Part shown: positions 36,251-48,456 of the stretch, in pieces | How the letters are laid out: every line of letters starts with the position of its first letter | Numbering within the stretch: position 1 is the first letter of the stretch | Assembly: GCF_964275005.1 (NCBI RefSeq) | Contig: NC_092686.1 | Location: 42,530,333-42,594,332, forward strand | DNA length: 64,000 bases | Source: Diadema setosum | Taxonomy: Eukaryota > Echinodermata > Echinoidea > Diadematoida > Diadematidae | Direction of reading: 5' to 3' | Translations under genes and position numbers: made by a program | Notes under the pieces: generated by a model | The model's input: the letters and a program-made list of their open reading frames with translations, nothing else | What the model was told of the DNA's origin: nothing | Database searches by the model: none

Positions 36251-38011
36251 TTGTGGAATGTAATAAGGGAAGCCACAAATTTACAAAAAAGAAACACAAT
36301 GCCCATGTCAGATGATAGAGAAAAATTAGCTAATGAGTTTAATGAATATTTCGTGTCTGTTGCAGATAAATTAGCAGAAAAGTTTGATACTGATTATAAT
36401 GATATGTCTTCTTACACAAAAGCAATTTCACACGAATCTCGCTTCCATTTTCAACCTGTTCATGTGTCATTTGTTGACAAGCAGATTCGCACAATGCCAA
36501 GTAAAAAGGCTGTAGGCGTTGATGGTATTTCGTGTAAACTTTTAAAAGCAGGTTGTTCAGCCGTTACACACTCTTTAACTCACGTGATATATGTATCATT
36601 GATGACGGGTAAGTTTCCTGATAATTGGAAAACTGCAGTAGTCACTCCCATACATAAAAGTGGTGATCGTGACGAAATTGAGAATTATAGACCAATATCT
36701 GTTATGCCTCTAATGTCGAAGGTAATAGAAAGAGCGGTCCATGAACAACTGTATGCTTATTAACAGACTATTAATTTCTTGTGTGATCAGCAATCAGGTT
36801 TTCGGCCAAAACATAGCACACAGTCAACGGTATTAGATGTTACCGATTATATCCTAACAAATATGAACAGAGGAAAGGTGACTGGTGCACTTTTTATCGA
36901 TCTTAAAAAGGCGTTCGACACAGTGAACCATAATATATTATTACATGTTTTACAGAATGTCGGTATATTAGAGAAAGAGTTTGAATGGTTCTCTTCTTAT
37001 CTGACTGAAAGGAAGCAGAAAACAAAAGTTGGTAAAGACTTGTCAGACTGTAGGATCATTAAGCACGGTGTACCACAAGGTTCGATTTTGGGACCGCTGC
37101 TCTTTGTCATGTATATAAATTCGCTCCCGGAAGCGGTGACAGAAGTCAATTGTAAAATCCACATGTATGCTGATGACGCAGTTTTATTATTTGAAGGTTC
37201 ATCAACAACGGAACTACAGAATGATATGCAGAAAAGTTTGAGTGCTCTCAATGATTGGTTGAAGACTCTTAAATTAACAATGAATGCCGGCAAAACAAAG
37301 TATATGCTTTTTGGATCAAGGCAACGCACTCAAAACTTTCCTAATAATATTATGAAACTTTCAGTTGACGATACAGAGATCGAAAGAGTAACAGAGTTTA
37401 TGTATTTGGGTGTACTGCTGGATGAACATTTAACATATGAAAGACATGTAAGTTATACCGCAAAAAAGATATCAAAGAAGATTGGCTTTCTGAGAAGGAC
37501 AGCCAAAGAATGTGTTCCAAATGAAGTGTTTAGGGTATTGTGCAATGCGCTCATAATGCCCCAATTCGATTATTGTGATCTTGTATGGTCAAATTGCTCG
37601 TTGGCTCTATTGAGAAAGCTGGATTTGTTGCATAATAGAATGGCGAGGATGATACTGGGTGCTCACCCTAGAACACATATTGCTGATATGTTCAGGAATC
37701 TAAAGTGGCAGAACCTTGAAGAAAGGAGACATGTTCATAGAATGTGTGAGGTATTTAAGTGCGTTAACAACATCGCGCCTCCATATCTGTCACAACGCTT
37801 TGCAAAGCCCTCACACGCAGTGGGTACTAGGTCAAAGACAAATGCATCTCTATCTGAAGGTGGTTGTCAAATTTTGAATAATAGTGGCAAACGCACTTTC
37901 CAGTACGTGGGTACCAAAGAATGGAACAGCCTCACACCTGAGCAAAGGCAACTAAATACAATCAGTGCACTACGAGTATCAATGAGAGGACACACGCGGC
38001 CCATCCCTTAA
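36251..38011 (+). pseudogene. CR1 ORF2, reverse transcriptase part
   Basis: RT blocks: KKAVGVDGISCKLLK, VVTPIHKSGD, YRPISVMPLMSKVIER, SGFRPKHSTQ, LFIDLKKAFD, GVPQGSILGPLLF and YADDAVLLFEG, then the thumb (YLGVLLDEHLTYERH) and a C-terminal tail. The catalytic Asp residues are all kept. A TAA codon at 36761-36763 interrupts the otherwise continuous frame between the fingers and palm, so this is a nonsense change rather than a shift. Confidence 0.9.
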
Positions 38012-38844
38012 TTGTAAAAACAGTGTAATCCGATTTATGTGCTTTGTTTCTCGATTGTAGCAGATTTTGTTGGTATTGAAGTTTGTTTGTAAGCCGTTCA
38101 CATTTACTTTATCATGCTTTCGGAGTGCCTTCCCTTCTTACCCCCTCCTTTAGTTATCTCTTTCTTTTCTTCTACTGCTTTTTCCTTCATCTTTCTTCTT
38201 CCTCTGCAAATCTTCTTCTTCTCCTTCTTTTCTTCTTCGTACTCCGCCCGTTTTACTGTTAAGATATCTGTGTAATGACTGGAGTGATTCTGGGAATAAG
38301 AAATGAGATTTAATACTTTATCCGTTTATGCATTGTGCAATTGTTTTTTAAGGAACATTTCATTTTATCATACTCATGGAAATTAATATATGATAATTTT
38401 AGATACGTGTGTGTAATATAACGTATATTTTTAATGATGTATGAATGATTATGTTTAAAGACATTCTAAGTTTGTTGTTATCAAATGTGTAATTATTTTT
38501 TGAACTTATGTTTTGTCAGTTGCAGTTTTATCTGTAAACCTTTGTTTTCAAATGTCATGTGTTGTATTTGTATGTTTTTACCCATTTGCAGGGCCCTCAT
38601 TGAAAGCAGTTTTATAACTGACGAGGCTACCCTGGTTAAATAAAACTGGAAATAAATAAAATAAAATAACCTGCTTTTGCCGTCAAGTCACATTAATTTG
38701 TCACTGAATTACATTGTATAGTTTTGATCCTCATACAGGTGTCCTATGCAGTCTCAATCCAAACACGAGTATACTTCCACTCTACCTTTCGTCTCCCATA
38801 CCCCATCTGGATTACTTTTTAGGCCGGAATGTTGTATAATATGG

Positions 38845-39552
38845 CAACTGTCGCAGGATACAATAAAGACGGAACAAGAGAGGGCGCCACCATCAAAAAC
38901 AATATAGGCATCTTCATTTCACTATAATGCACCTTTTTGCCAAATTTGAAGAAAATCTCCGAACAAATGTGGCTGATAGAGCGCACACAAGAAATGTGCA
39001 TTGGCATCCAAGTCGGAACATTGAGGGCGCCGTCACCACAAACTGTTTGTGTCCTTCATGTGGAATGACCACCCATACACCTGCTTAGCAAGTCTGAATA
39101 AAATCCGTAGAGTAACAATCAAGTTATTGCATAAATAAGCACTTTTGCAAATTTTGACATGAGCAGGGTGACCTTTGACCCTGTAAAAGGTGGAACAGTG
39201 AGGGCAGCATTATCGATAGGTATAGGTGTATATATTTGACTATGATACATTTACATACCAAATTTGAAAAAAAAAAAAAAAAGATCGGTCAAGAAACAAG
39301 GCCATCGTCGCACACACAAGCAGACCCTATTAAATTTACACCTTTTCATGTATAAAGACGGAACAAGCGAGGGCGCCATCACCAAAAACAATAGGCGTCT
39401 TTGTTTTACCATAATACACCTTCATGCCAAATTTGAAGATGATCGAAGAAGAACTGCAGCCAGTAGAGTGCTCACAAGAAAATCTCTGCGGCGGACGCGG
39501 CGCAACGAGGCCAAATCCATAGTATCTCCGAACTCTGTTCAGGGGATACAAT
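38845..39552. repeat. Degenerate tandem repeats, about 165 bp unit
   Basis: Four loosely similar units, each with GGAACANNGAGGGCGCC (38867, 39018, 39192 and 39361), followed by CAAATTTGAAG or similar. TGACCTTTGACC occurs at 39168-39180, linking it to the repeats at 16-17 kb. Confidence 0.6.
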
Positions 39553-40059
39553 AAGTATATGATTCTGAGGAATGCCTAAATAATTAATATTGTCATGTAA
39601 AAACCAAATTTCAACATGTGATATGCCATTTTTAGTATGTTCTACAATTATATTCTACGTTTTTATCTTGCTTAACATGTTGTGCTATAATTTTCTCATT
39701 ACGTCCCTGTAACCGTTGTCGCCCTTTTTCCTTGTTATGACTCGCATTCTAATTTGCATCTACTTTATTGATTACCATTTGGCTTTTCGCTCGATCCATC
39801 ATTCTTCTTTTCTATTTCTTTACATCTCGGGCTCTGCCTTGCCAGTCTTGGTAACCAAGTAAACACCATAGCCACACCCAAAATTAATCCATCGTATTCT
39901 ACAGTAGCATGCTGCAACATTATCATCGTAGTCAAATTACTTGTGAATGTATCAACTCCTCTTGAAATAAGAACAGTTCCTCGTAGAAATAGTGTACTAG
40001 TACTTAATTGAGTACCTCATAAATCCACGGTGAAAACAACGTCTTTCGTTCTGAAAGTA
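39553..40059. other. No gene seen
   Basis: AT-rich spacer without recognisable signals. Confidence 0.4.
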
Positions 40060-40065
40060 TAAGCC

Positions 40066-40350
40066 ATGGGCGTAAATCCGGGGGGGGGGGGATGGGGGGA
40101 TATATCCCCCCCCCCTGAAATGGAGGAGGGGGGATGGCCTGTACAATCATCCCCCCTGAATTTTGAGGGGAAAAAATGGAGGAAGCAGAAATGTGATTGT
40201 ATCAATTTTGGCATATTGCATGACGTTTGTACGCCGGCCTTCAGACAGGTAACAGAGCTGAACAGTATTCTATCTTGTAGGAAAATGTATAAATTTCTCA
40301 AGCGCTCGCTCGCTTCGCTCGCTCGCGAAGAAAGTAACATCGACATACAC
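40066..40350. repeat. G/C-run palindromic repeat and CTCGCTCG motif
   Basis: Runs of G followed by ATATATCCCCCCCC (40080-40117) can fold back. At 40298-40327 lies GCGCTCGCTCGCTTCGC and its mirror half, the same motif as in the satellite downstream. Confidence 0.5.
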
Positions 40351-40929
40351 TGTAAGGTATGGCTCAGGCGTTGACAACGTCAAATAGTATAGGTCTACAT
40401 GTAAACATGCTATGACGCGAGTAACTGGGGACCATCTGCAAAATATGTACGAAAACATACAAACAATAACAACAACTTTATCGCCATAATTGAATCCCCT
40501 CCATTTCCTGAATCATTCCTGAGAAACGACAGTGACTGATGACTCAGTCAGGATACATCTATGGGCATACCAAGGGAAGATCAGGGACGTCGAATCTATT
40601 GGGGGCAAAGGGGCATTTGCCCCGCCCCAAAGGAAGTGTTTAGACAGACAAATCATTTATCCCCAAGCAATTCCCGAGATGAGGACAAATCTCGAACTTT
40701 CTTAATGGAAATTTGTCCAAATATCGCCAGAACCATGCACCAGATCATTGTATTGCAATCATGAACATGCAAAAGGTCCGCTAATACACCTAGATACAGG
40801 ATAAGGGATAAACTTTGTACACTTTTGACATAGACGTATATTCCCTAAATTATCAAAGAGTGTGCAGCAGATCTTTCACTTAACAAAAGCAACCTAATAT
40901 GTATAGAGGCGTCGATGGGGGGGGGGGGG

Positions 40930-42460
40930 GGGGGATGGTTCTATATAGCTACAAACGGCAGTTTTTGGAGTGTAAAATGTTAAAATTCTAAAGCTCGCTC
41001 GCTCCGCTCGCTCGCATTTAACCGCTATGCCATTCTCCTGATATTGCTGCCAGTGATTGACAGCAGGTGCACCCGGTGCGGCCCCCTTAATTTCCAAAGC
41101 GAAAATATAGCTACATGTACAAACGACAGTTTTTAGGACTGAAAAATGCCAAAATTTTCAAGCTCACTCGCTTCGCTCGCTAGCATTACACGTATGCCAT
41201 TCTCCTGATGTTGCTGCCAGTAATTGCCGGCAGTTGCGCCCGGTGTGCCCCCTTAATTTCCAAAGCGAAAAAATACAGCCACAAACGGCAGTCTTTGGAA
41301 TGTAAAATGTCAAAATTTTCAAGCTCGCTCGCTCCGCTCGCTCGCATTTAACCGCTATGCCATTCTCCTGATGTTGCTACCAGTAATTGCCGCCAGTTGC
41401 ACTCCGTGTGCCCCCTAAATTTCCAAAGCGAAAAAGTATAGCTACAAACGGCAGTTTTTTGACTGTAAAATGTCAAAATTTTCAAACTCGCTCGCTCCGC
41501 TCGCTCGCATTTAATCGCTATGCCATTCTCCTGATGTTGCTGCCAGTGATTGTGAGCAGGTGCGCCCCCCTTAATTTCCAAAGCGAAAAATATAGCTACA
41601 AACGGCAGTTTGGGGACTGTAAAATGTCAAATTTTTGAAGCTCGCTCGCTTCGCTCGCTCGCATTTAATTATTATTCCATTCTCCTGATGTTGCTGCCAG
41701 TAACTGCCAGCAGTTTTCGCCCGGTGCGCCCCCTTAATTTCCAAAGCGAAAAATATAGCTACAAACGGCAGTTTTTGGACTGTCAAATGTCAAAATTTTG
41801 AAGCTCGCTCGCTTCGCTCGCTCGCATTTAATCATTATGCCATTCTCCTGATGTTGCTGCCAGTAATTGCCAGTAGTTTTCGCCCGGTGCGCCCCCCTTA
41901 ATTTCCAAAGCGAAAAAATACTAGTACAGCCACAAAGGACATGTGGGACTGTAAAATATCAAAATTTTCAAGCTCACTCGCTTCGCTCGCTCGCATTTAA
42001 TCGTTATGCCATTCTGATGTTGCTGCCCGATTGCCGGCAGTTGCGCCCGGTGTGCCCCCATAATTTCCAAAGCGAAAAAATACAGCCACAAACGGCAGTC
42101 TTTGGACTGTAAAATGTCAAAATTTTCAAGCTCGCTCGCCCCGCTCGCTCGCATTTAACTGCTATGCCATTCTCCTGATGTTGCTGCCAGTAATTGCCAG
42201 CAGTTGCGCCTGATGCGGCCCCCCTTAATTTCCAAAGCGAAAAAGTATAGCTACAAACGGCAGTTTTTAGACTGTAAAATGTTAAAATTTTCATGCTCGC
42301 TCGCTCCGCTCGCTCGCATTTTATCGGTATGCCATTCTCCTGATGTTGCTGCCAGTGATTGACAGCAGTTGCGCCTGGTGTGCCCCCCTTAACTTCCAAA
42401 GCGAAGAATATAGCTACAAACGGCAGTTTTTGGACTGAAAAATGTCAAAATTTTCAACGC
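40930..42460. repeat. 163-bp satellite, nine units
   Basis: Nine head-to-tail units. The marker motif AGCTCGCTCGCTNCGCTCG recurs near 40990, 41160, 41320, 41486, 41639, 41801, 41969, 42128 and 42294. Between markers each unit keeps GCCATTCTCCTGATGTTGCT, CCAGTAATTGCC, CCCCCTTAATTTCCAAAGCG and CTACAAACGGCAGTTTTT. The marker is an imperfect palindrome. Minus-strand open frames through the array change phase from unit to unit and are not genes. Confidence 0.9.
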
Positions 42461-44338
42461 AAAGAGATTTCACCGTAGGAGGGGGAAACCCCCCTACCAT
42501 ACCTCCCCCCCTCGCTTGATTCGTTCCCTCACATAACCGCTCCTCCTAAGATCAAATCCTGTCTACGCCGATGATAGGCCCCATTATTTAGTAGGCCTTC
42601 ACAGTGATGTCGCACAGCAAGAGCTGAAATACCACGATTTTGTCATTCAATAATATATTGTGAATATTTCATTTTCATATTTTTTTTTTTTAAAGAAAAG
42701 AAAACAAAATTTTCACAAGTGAGCACCAGATCGCTGAATTTCAGGTCTGAAAATGCAAAATCTTCCTCGTGTGGGAGAGGCATACCCCCCCCCCCCCCTC
42801 CATACACACCCTTCCCCCGTTCGGTCGTTCCGCTCCCTCTCACAGATATTTCCATAAAAAAAAAAAAAAAAATGTTTTTATACTTTTAAGGTCTGATTTT
42901 CCGCCGAAAGTCGTCTGACAAACAAGCAAAAAAAAAAGCAATAAGAACAAAAAGTCTTTATGTTGTTGCTGCCACTTTTCTCCCACTTTATATTTCATGC
43001 AAAAGCCAAAAGAGTGGGGCATCCGATCCCTGTAAAGTGTGTGTGTGTGTGTGGGGGGGGGGGGCACAAAGCTTCTCCCCCCCCCCAACCCCCCACCCCC
43101 CACCCCCCAAAAAAAAGGCTGCGCCGGTCCGGTTATGGGCTTGTAATCGTGGTGATAGTGACCATCCCCCCCCCCCCCACTCCTCAGTATGGATTCACGG
43201 GCCGTTGCCACGTTGTGTGTTGCACCTTGATTTCTAGATTCTCCGATAAGAGCTTCTGCAAATTATTACACCGCCACCAACGTCCATATCGCCACAAGCG
43301 CACGATCTCGCAGCGTTCCAAATCCGGTTACTGTATATTCTAAACGGTCTGTGGGTAATTTTCATGCCTCTGAGTTGCGATCTCATACATCGTGGATTAG
43401 GATTAGCAACTATATTTCGGTATTTACAATTCTGTCGGTATCCCTTCATGCACTGTAGACTTTGCAATAAGAAAAGAAGAAAAAATAGGCACCTATGCTG
43501 GTATATCGATGTAGATTTTGATTCATCCAGGTAGTACAATAAAAGCGTCTATTCAATAGTTTTTTTGTTTGTTTTTTTGTTTTGTTTTTTATGGTGACTG
43601 CACGCCAGCCAGACAGAGCTGAAGAAGTGACTTGGACGAGTCACGAAACTGTTCTCTCAGTGATTTTCACTAGTAAGTCCAGTCGAACAGATTTAAAATA
43701 CACGCTTTTATCACCTATGTTAGATTCGAAATAAATGCATACAAGAAAACCTTTCTATAATAACCGAAGGAAAAAAAAAATCCTTCTTCTGCACTTCATG
43801 CAAGTATTCTGGTACATGGTACAGTATAATATGGTACAAAAGTCTAATGCAAATTACTCTTGATTATTCAGCCAGCAAGTACAAAGTGTCGTTTATGATC
43901 TTGATGCTTGCACATGACTTTTCCCTACGGCAAATGCCTGCAGCCTATAAAACAGCCACAAAGTTTATGGGATTCTCGATTACCACTGATTACATGCTCG
44001 CAGGGACACTAGTGATCTCTTGTACCATTCTTTGGAACTCGGGGCTATTGAGATGCAGAAATATGGATTACTGAATAACCAACCAACTAACAGCTCTGCC
44101 TTGCTGGGATTATTCGTAACATGATAAATTAAATACATAAATCGTATTACAACTTCCACAGTTATTTTATGAGAAAATTAAAAGGTATATTTATGGAAAT
44201 TACAAAGTATGAATGAGCTGGTCAGACAAAGCTTGGAAAGGTGAATGAACGCTGAGAAAAGCTGATGGTAGTGTCTTGACACTGGTAGAGCCAAACTGAC
44301 GATCAAACAGACTGCCAAACACCGGAAGTCCTGTGTGC
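42461..44338. other. No gene seen; low-complexity runs, then 3' flank of the plexin
   Basis: C and G runs at 42787-42803, 43055-43115 and 43166-43180, and a GT run at 43037-43053. Closer to the plexin stop the sequence is ordinary AT-rich DNA and presumably includes the 3' UTR; I found no canonical AATAAA on the minus strand nearby. Confidence 0.4.
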
Positions 44339-45588
44339 TTACTGAAGTATGTCTTGTAGGTCGTGTTTGGTCAAATTGAAGAGCTGTAGGAGTGCGGCGT
44401 GGTGGCTGAAGTGCCCTCGAAACTCCTATTCGATGGATTGAAAGAAAGTGTTAAGTCTCATTCTGTATTCAGAATTGTGGATGTCTGACTTGGATATTAG
44501 GATTTTCATAATGGACCCCATGGAAGACATATGGAAGACCCCGTTGAAGACCACCTAGTGTAGCTGAATATGGGATATCCAGCCATCTTCTCAGATGGAA
44601 AATGAAATAGATAAAAAAAAATTGCTGTGTCACTGTTGCGTTTGTGTGTGGGGGGGGGGGGGATCGCGTTCTTTTGATAACCGAGTTGCATAACTTTGCG
44701 TACTCATGGGTCATACGGCGAGAAAAATATAACGTTATTAAAGCAAGAATAGTAGACAGGAACTTTTAAATATCTTACATTCATATTAATCGACCTGCAG
44801 GCTACCCGAATTTACTATTTCACGTTGATTTGCAACTGGGACGAATGAATTTATAGGTGGGATTTTCAACCTATCTTTGTCAGGGCAGTGTATGTTTTTG
44901 ATTCACAGAATACACCCATCTTTTGCTATAGCTTGCACTGAATAAGAATAAAGCTATTATTCTGGGTATCATGAACGAACTTGTAAATTTTATAGCAATC
45001 TCATATGGAGGTTAGAAGGAGTTACAACAAGATTTGACCAGCCCCTATAGTGAGATAATTCCAAATAGTAATCAATCATGCTTCGATCTCTCCTTGGTGA
45101 TTCCGACATTTAAAGGCAGCTTATAGTTGAAGAAAGCAGTCTTGTATTCATAATCATCCGCATGCATTTACAAATACAATATCCACCAAAATTTGCTTCT
45201 CTTTTTACCTTTGTGACCAGTGCGCAGCCACTGTACAGCTTCGACTGGCGAACTTTGGGTAGACTTGCCACATCGTTACAGAACGTGGTCACCATGCGTG
45301 ACTGGGGGGCGTAATCTACAAAGTAGGGTTGTTGTTTTGACGTCTGAAAGTAGAGATGATTATCGATAGTCATTCTTGCAAATACATGTACAAGAAAATA
45401 TACTTATAGTAATCGTCATTATTTTTGTTTCACTTTCCTTGAACACGTAGACATATATTCAATAATAAATGATTTATTTCCGCAGTACATCAACTGGGAA
45501 AATTGAAAGAACCATTGTCTATTAAAGCGATGTGATTATGACATGAAAGAACTTGACTTCACATCTATCTTCAGTCAGGTTTTATATG

Positions 45589-45644
<56 letters not shown>

Positions 45645-45797
45645 AACGAAGAAACAAATTGGTAATGTATTTTTGGCCAGTAAAGCATGAGTTTATTTCG
45701 GCGTCCTACGCCTTCTTCAGTAATCCTGACAAAAAATGCATTACCAGTTTGTTTCTTCATTTTTCGTAGAGCCAATACGTGAAATCTCAAAATGTTT

Positions 45798-45846
<49 letters not shown>

Positions 45847-47639
45847 CATATATATATATATATACAGAAGTAATGAAACAAGTTCACTCGGTTGACTGCA
45901 GGTTCATCCGTATTTATTGCAACGCTGAGTTTCATGCAACCTCCATGAGATGCAATCATCAGGCAATAATTACATCCCAGAATATATTGAACAAGGCATT
46001 TGATTGTATTGCATTGTTGAATGGTATTATTTCTGGGATGTAATTACATTATATATAGTTATATACGTATATTTGCCCTTTATAAATACCCGTACATCTC
46101 AAGCAATGACAGCATCTTCGTATCTACATAATTATTCAGATTCGTCAGGTTGTCGTCTATAATATTTTGTCTTTGGGTGTCATTTGAAGGTTGATTGTGG
46201 GGCCAACATGGAAGAGGGATTATTTTCCGTTTCTGAGAAAATCTTTTCTGCTTTAGCGGTGGCAGCCAGCAAATCGTGAATAACTCCCACAAAACCAAGA
46301 TACACCAATGCAGACGAACCTCTGGAGGTGTCTCGTCTCTCGTGGCGTAAAATATGGCATCAACGAGCACGTTCAGGCATTGGTCCGCTGGGTCTGACCT
46401 CGGCATGTCGAACAGAGAAGGAATGCTGGCGAGAAGCCCCACCCAGAACTGCGTCAAACTGGAAGGAATCACAGACACACAAACAAATATTGTGGGTTTT
46501 TACTGGCGAGTTTCTTGAATCGTACTTGAGAACGCGCGGAACAGATACCCCTGTGAAACCCATTCAGCGTTTCCAAATTCAGATGCACCTCCCAGGCTCA
46601 GAAAGTTATTAGAAAGCGACATTGATTACAAACAAAAGTTCTTCATCAGATAAATGTATCAATAACAGGCAAAGAAAAAAAATGTTCTATCAAATTGCCA
46701 ATTAGGTGTTTCTGCATCATGAACGTTTTCATTACCAATTTCTCTTCCATCTTTCCGCCATGTAGGTCTCCATGCCAACTGCATATTCAATGGCCAGGTC
46801 ATCGAAGATGTCGAAAAGATGCTTGACGGGAAGAGGGAGTTTAGATGGGAGCTTGAACATCGATTCCAACATGTACGTCACATATGGACCGACAGCAGCC
46901 TGTAAAGCGGGAAGATGAGTTCATAAACGGTAGTATGACCGGTAAAAATATATTTCATTCTATTTCATTTCATTTCATTTCATTTCCAACAACATAAGAT
47001 ATCAACATACACAATACCATAGTAGCACAAAATCATCACCATGTTTTAATAAAGAAATGTGCGAATTGACAATAAATACAGTGTCCTTTCTGATATAATT
47101 ACAAATGCCATGGAAACTGATGAAAAGAAAAAAGAAATTGGTAATGGAAACGCTTTAAAATATATCTAGTTCCAATAGTGCCTTTCCGGTACAGTACAAT
47201 GGTGTATGTCCTGCCATCTTTGCTTCATCAATTTGACAGATATTCACTAGTAGAAACTGGGCATTGTGAAGTAAAGTTTCTGTCAAACCTACAGAAAATA
47301 ATGATTTAAATGATGTTGCTAGAATGAAGTGACATTTCATCCAGGAGTATTTGGTCGTGTAAAATGAAAAATAAAAAAGTGAAATATACCACTCGCAAAA
47401 TATTTAATGAACTTGATTAGCGTCGTTACAAGAGACTAGATTGGATCTCGTCTATTCTGGACATGCGTATACATGTATAAAATGTTTATATCAATCTATC
47501 AATCAATCAATCAATATATCTTTTTGTCATGTCAATAGCTCACCTTTGTGGTAAGCATGTGAGGTATGGCAAGCTCTTTGCCCAGACCGGCGCTTCTCTG
47601 CCTGATGGGGTCTGACGTGCTGATGACGGCAATTTTGGT
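44339..47639 (-). CDS. Plexin GAP domain, second half, and C-terminus
   Basis: Exons 47639-47544 (GKELAIPHMLTTK, compare SEIYLTRLLATK), 46899-46736 (PYVTYMLESMFK, PLPVKHLFDIFDDLA, MAERWKRN), 46458-46320 (CLTQFWVGLLASIPSLFD, DQCLNVLVDAI), 45343-45209 (PYFVDYAPQSRMVTTFCND, LPKVRQSK) and 44425-44339 (EFRGHFSHHAALLQLFN, then a TAA stop). CLTQFW stands where vertebrates have CLPLRFW, so the secondary arginine is Gln and one residue is missing. The last exon stops about 25 residues earlier than vertebrate plexins, so the usual C-terminal helix is lacking. The donor GTTCGT at 46320 is shared by the left copy. Confidence 0.85.
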
Positions 47640-47969
47640 CTTATAGGAGCACATAAAACACATAGTTACAGATCATAGTCCGTTATGATGTCTTAGTACT
47701 TCTGGTATCAAACATTCATCCATATACAAAACAGATATCTATGCATTTCTACAATATCTATCTGTATTCTTCAAGAAGAAATACCTACAGCATTGCTTTT
47801 GCTGCTGCTTTTACAAATTACCAGTTAATATGGATCCTCTATCGAAGTCTGTTCAAACAAATAAAATGGATTATTTTCTGAGGACCGAACTCCTCCACAC
47901 TTGCCTCTTTTTTGCATTTCTACACATTGGGCAGACGATCCGCAGTACCGTTTTTATTCTTGATTCTAA

Positions 47970-48023
<54 letters not shown>

Positions 48024-48399
48024 ATAATATATATGAATATATACATCTTTTTCTCTCGCTGCATTCTTGATATTTCTTTATATTCCGCAATTCTTAATTT
48101 GTACCGACGTACTTTGTACTATGTTTGGAAATTTATATTTATTTCTTCCTGTCTATGCTGAACATGATTATCATAATGTGTCACTTTAGTACCTGCATTT
48201 TCATTCTATTGTGGGAAAATTTAATAAAATTGATGGGATCCTCCATTGCACAGAAGCAAAAATAATATTAGAAATATAAACTGCTACATGTCTTAAACAT
48301 ACTTCTTATTCAAACAGTGCGTATTATTTCTAAGGATTTTTTTTTTTTTGGGGGGGGGGGGTATTTCAGAGCAGGAAACTCGCAGTCGTGTCATGAAGT

Positions 48400-48456
<57 letters not shown>

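Larger units (their letters stand above)
33265..38672 (+). mobile_element. CR1 non-LTR retrotransposon, nearly full length
   Basis: A plus-strand element with a 5' leader (short TTGCCTGAATG repeats near 33270-33325), ORF1 (33545-35053), ORF2 (about 35170-38011) and a 3' UTR ending in AAATAAATAAAATAAAATAA at 38650-38670. The 3' motif GGGCCCTCATTGAAAGCAG, then CTACCCTGG, is shared with the fragment at 29650-30290. ORF2 has one frameshift and one in-frame stop; ORF1 is intact. The exact 5' end is not defined. Confidence 0.85.

Noticed and set aside
41348..42399. Minus-strand open frames through the 163-bp satellite with a recurring peptide
   Set aside because: The unit length is not a multiple of three, so the peptide changes frame at each unit. 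No start context or homology; a by-product of the repeat.
40930..42460. CRISPR-like array
   Set aside because: Units are contiguous 163-bp satellites without unique spacers, in a eukaryotic genome.
43037..43343. Proline-rich plus-strand frames
   Set aside because: They read through C and G homopolymers and GT repeats; no homology.
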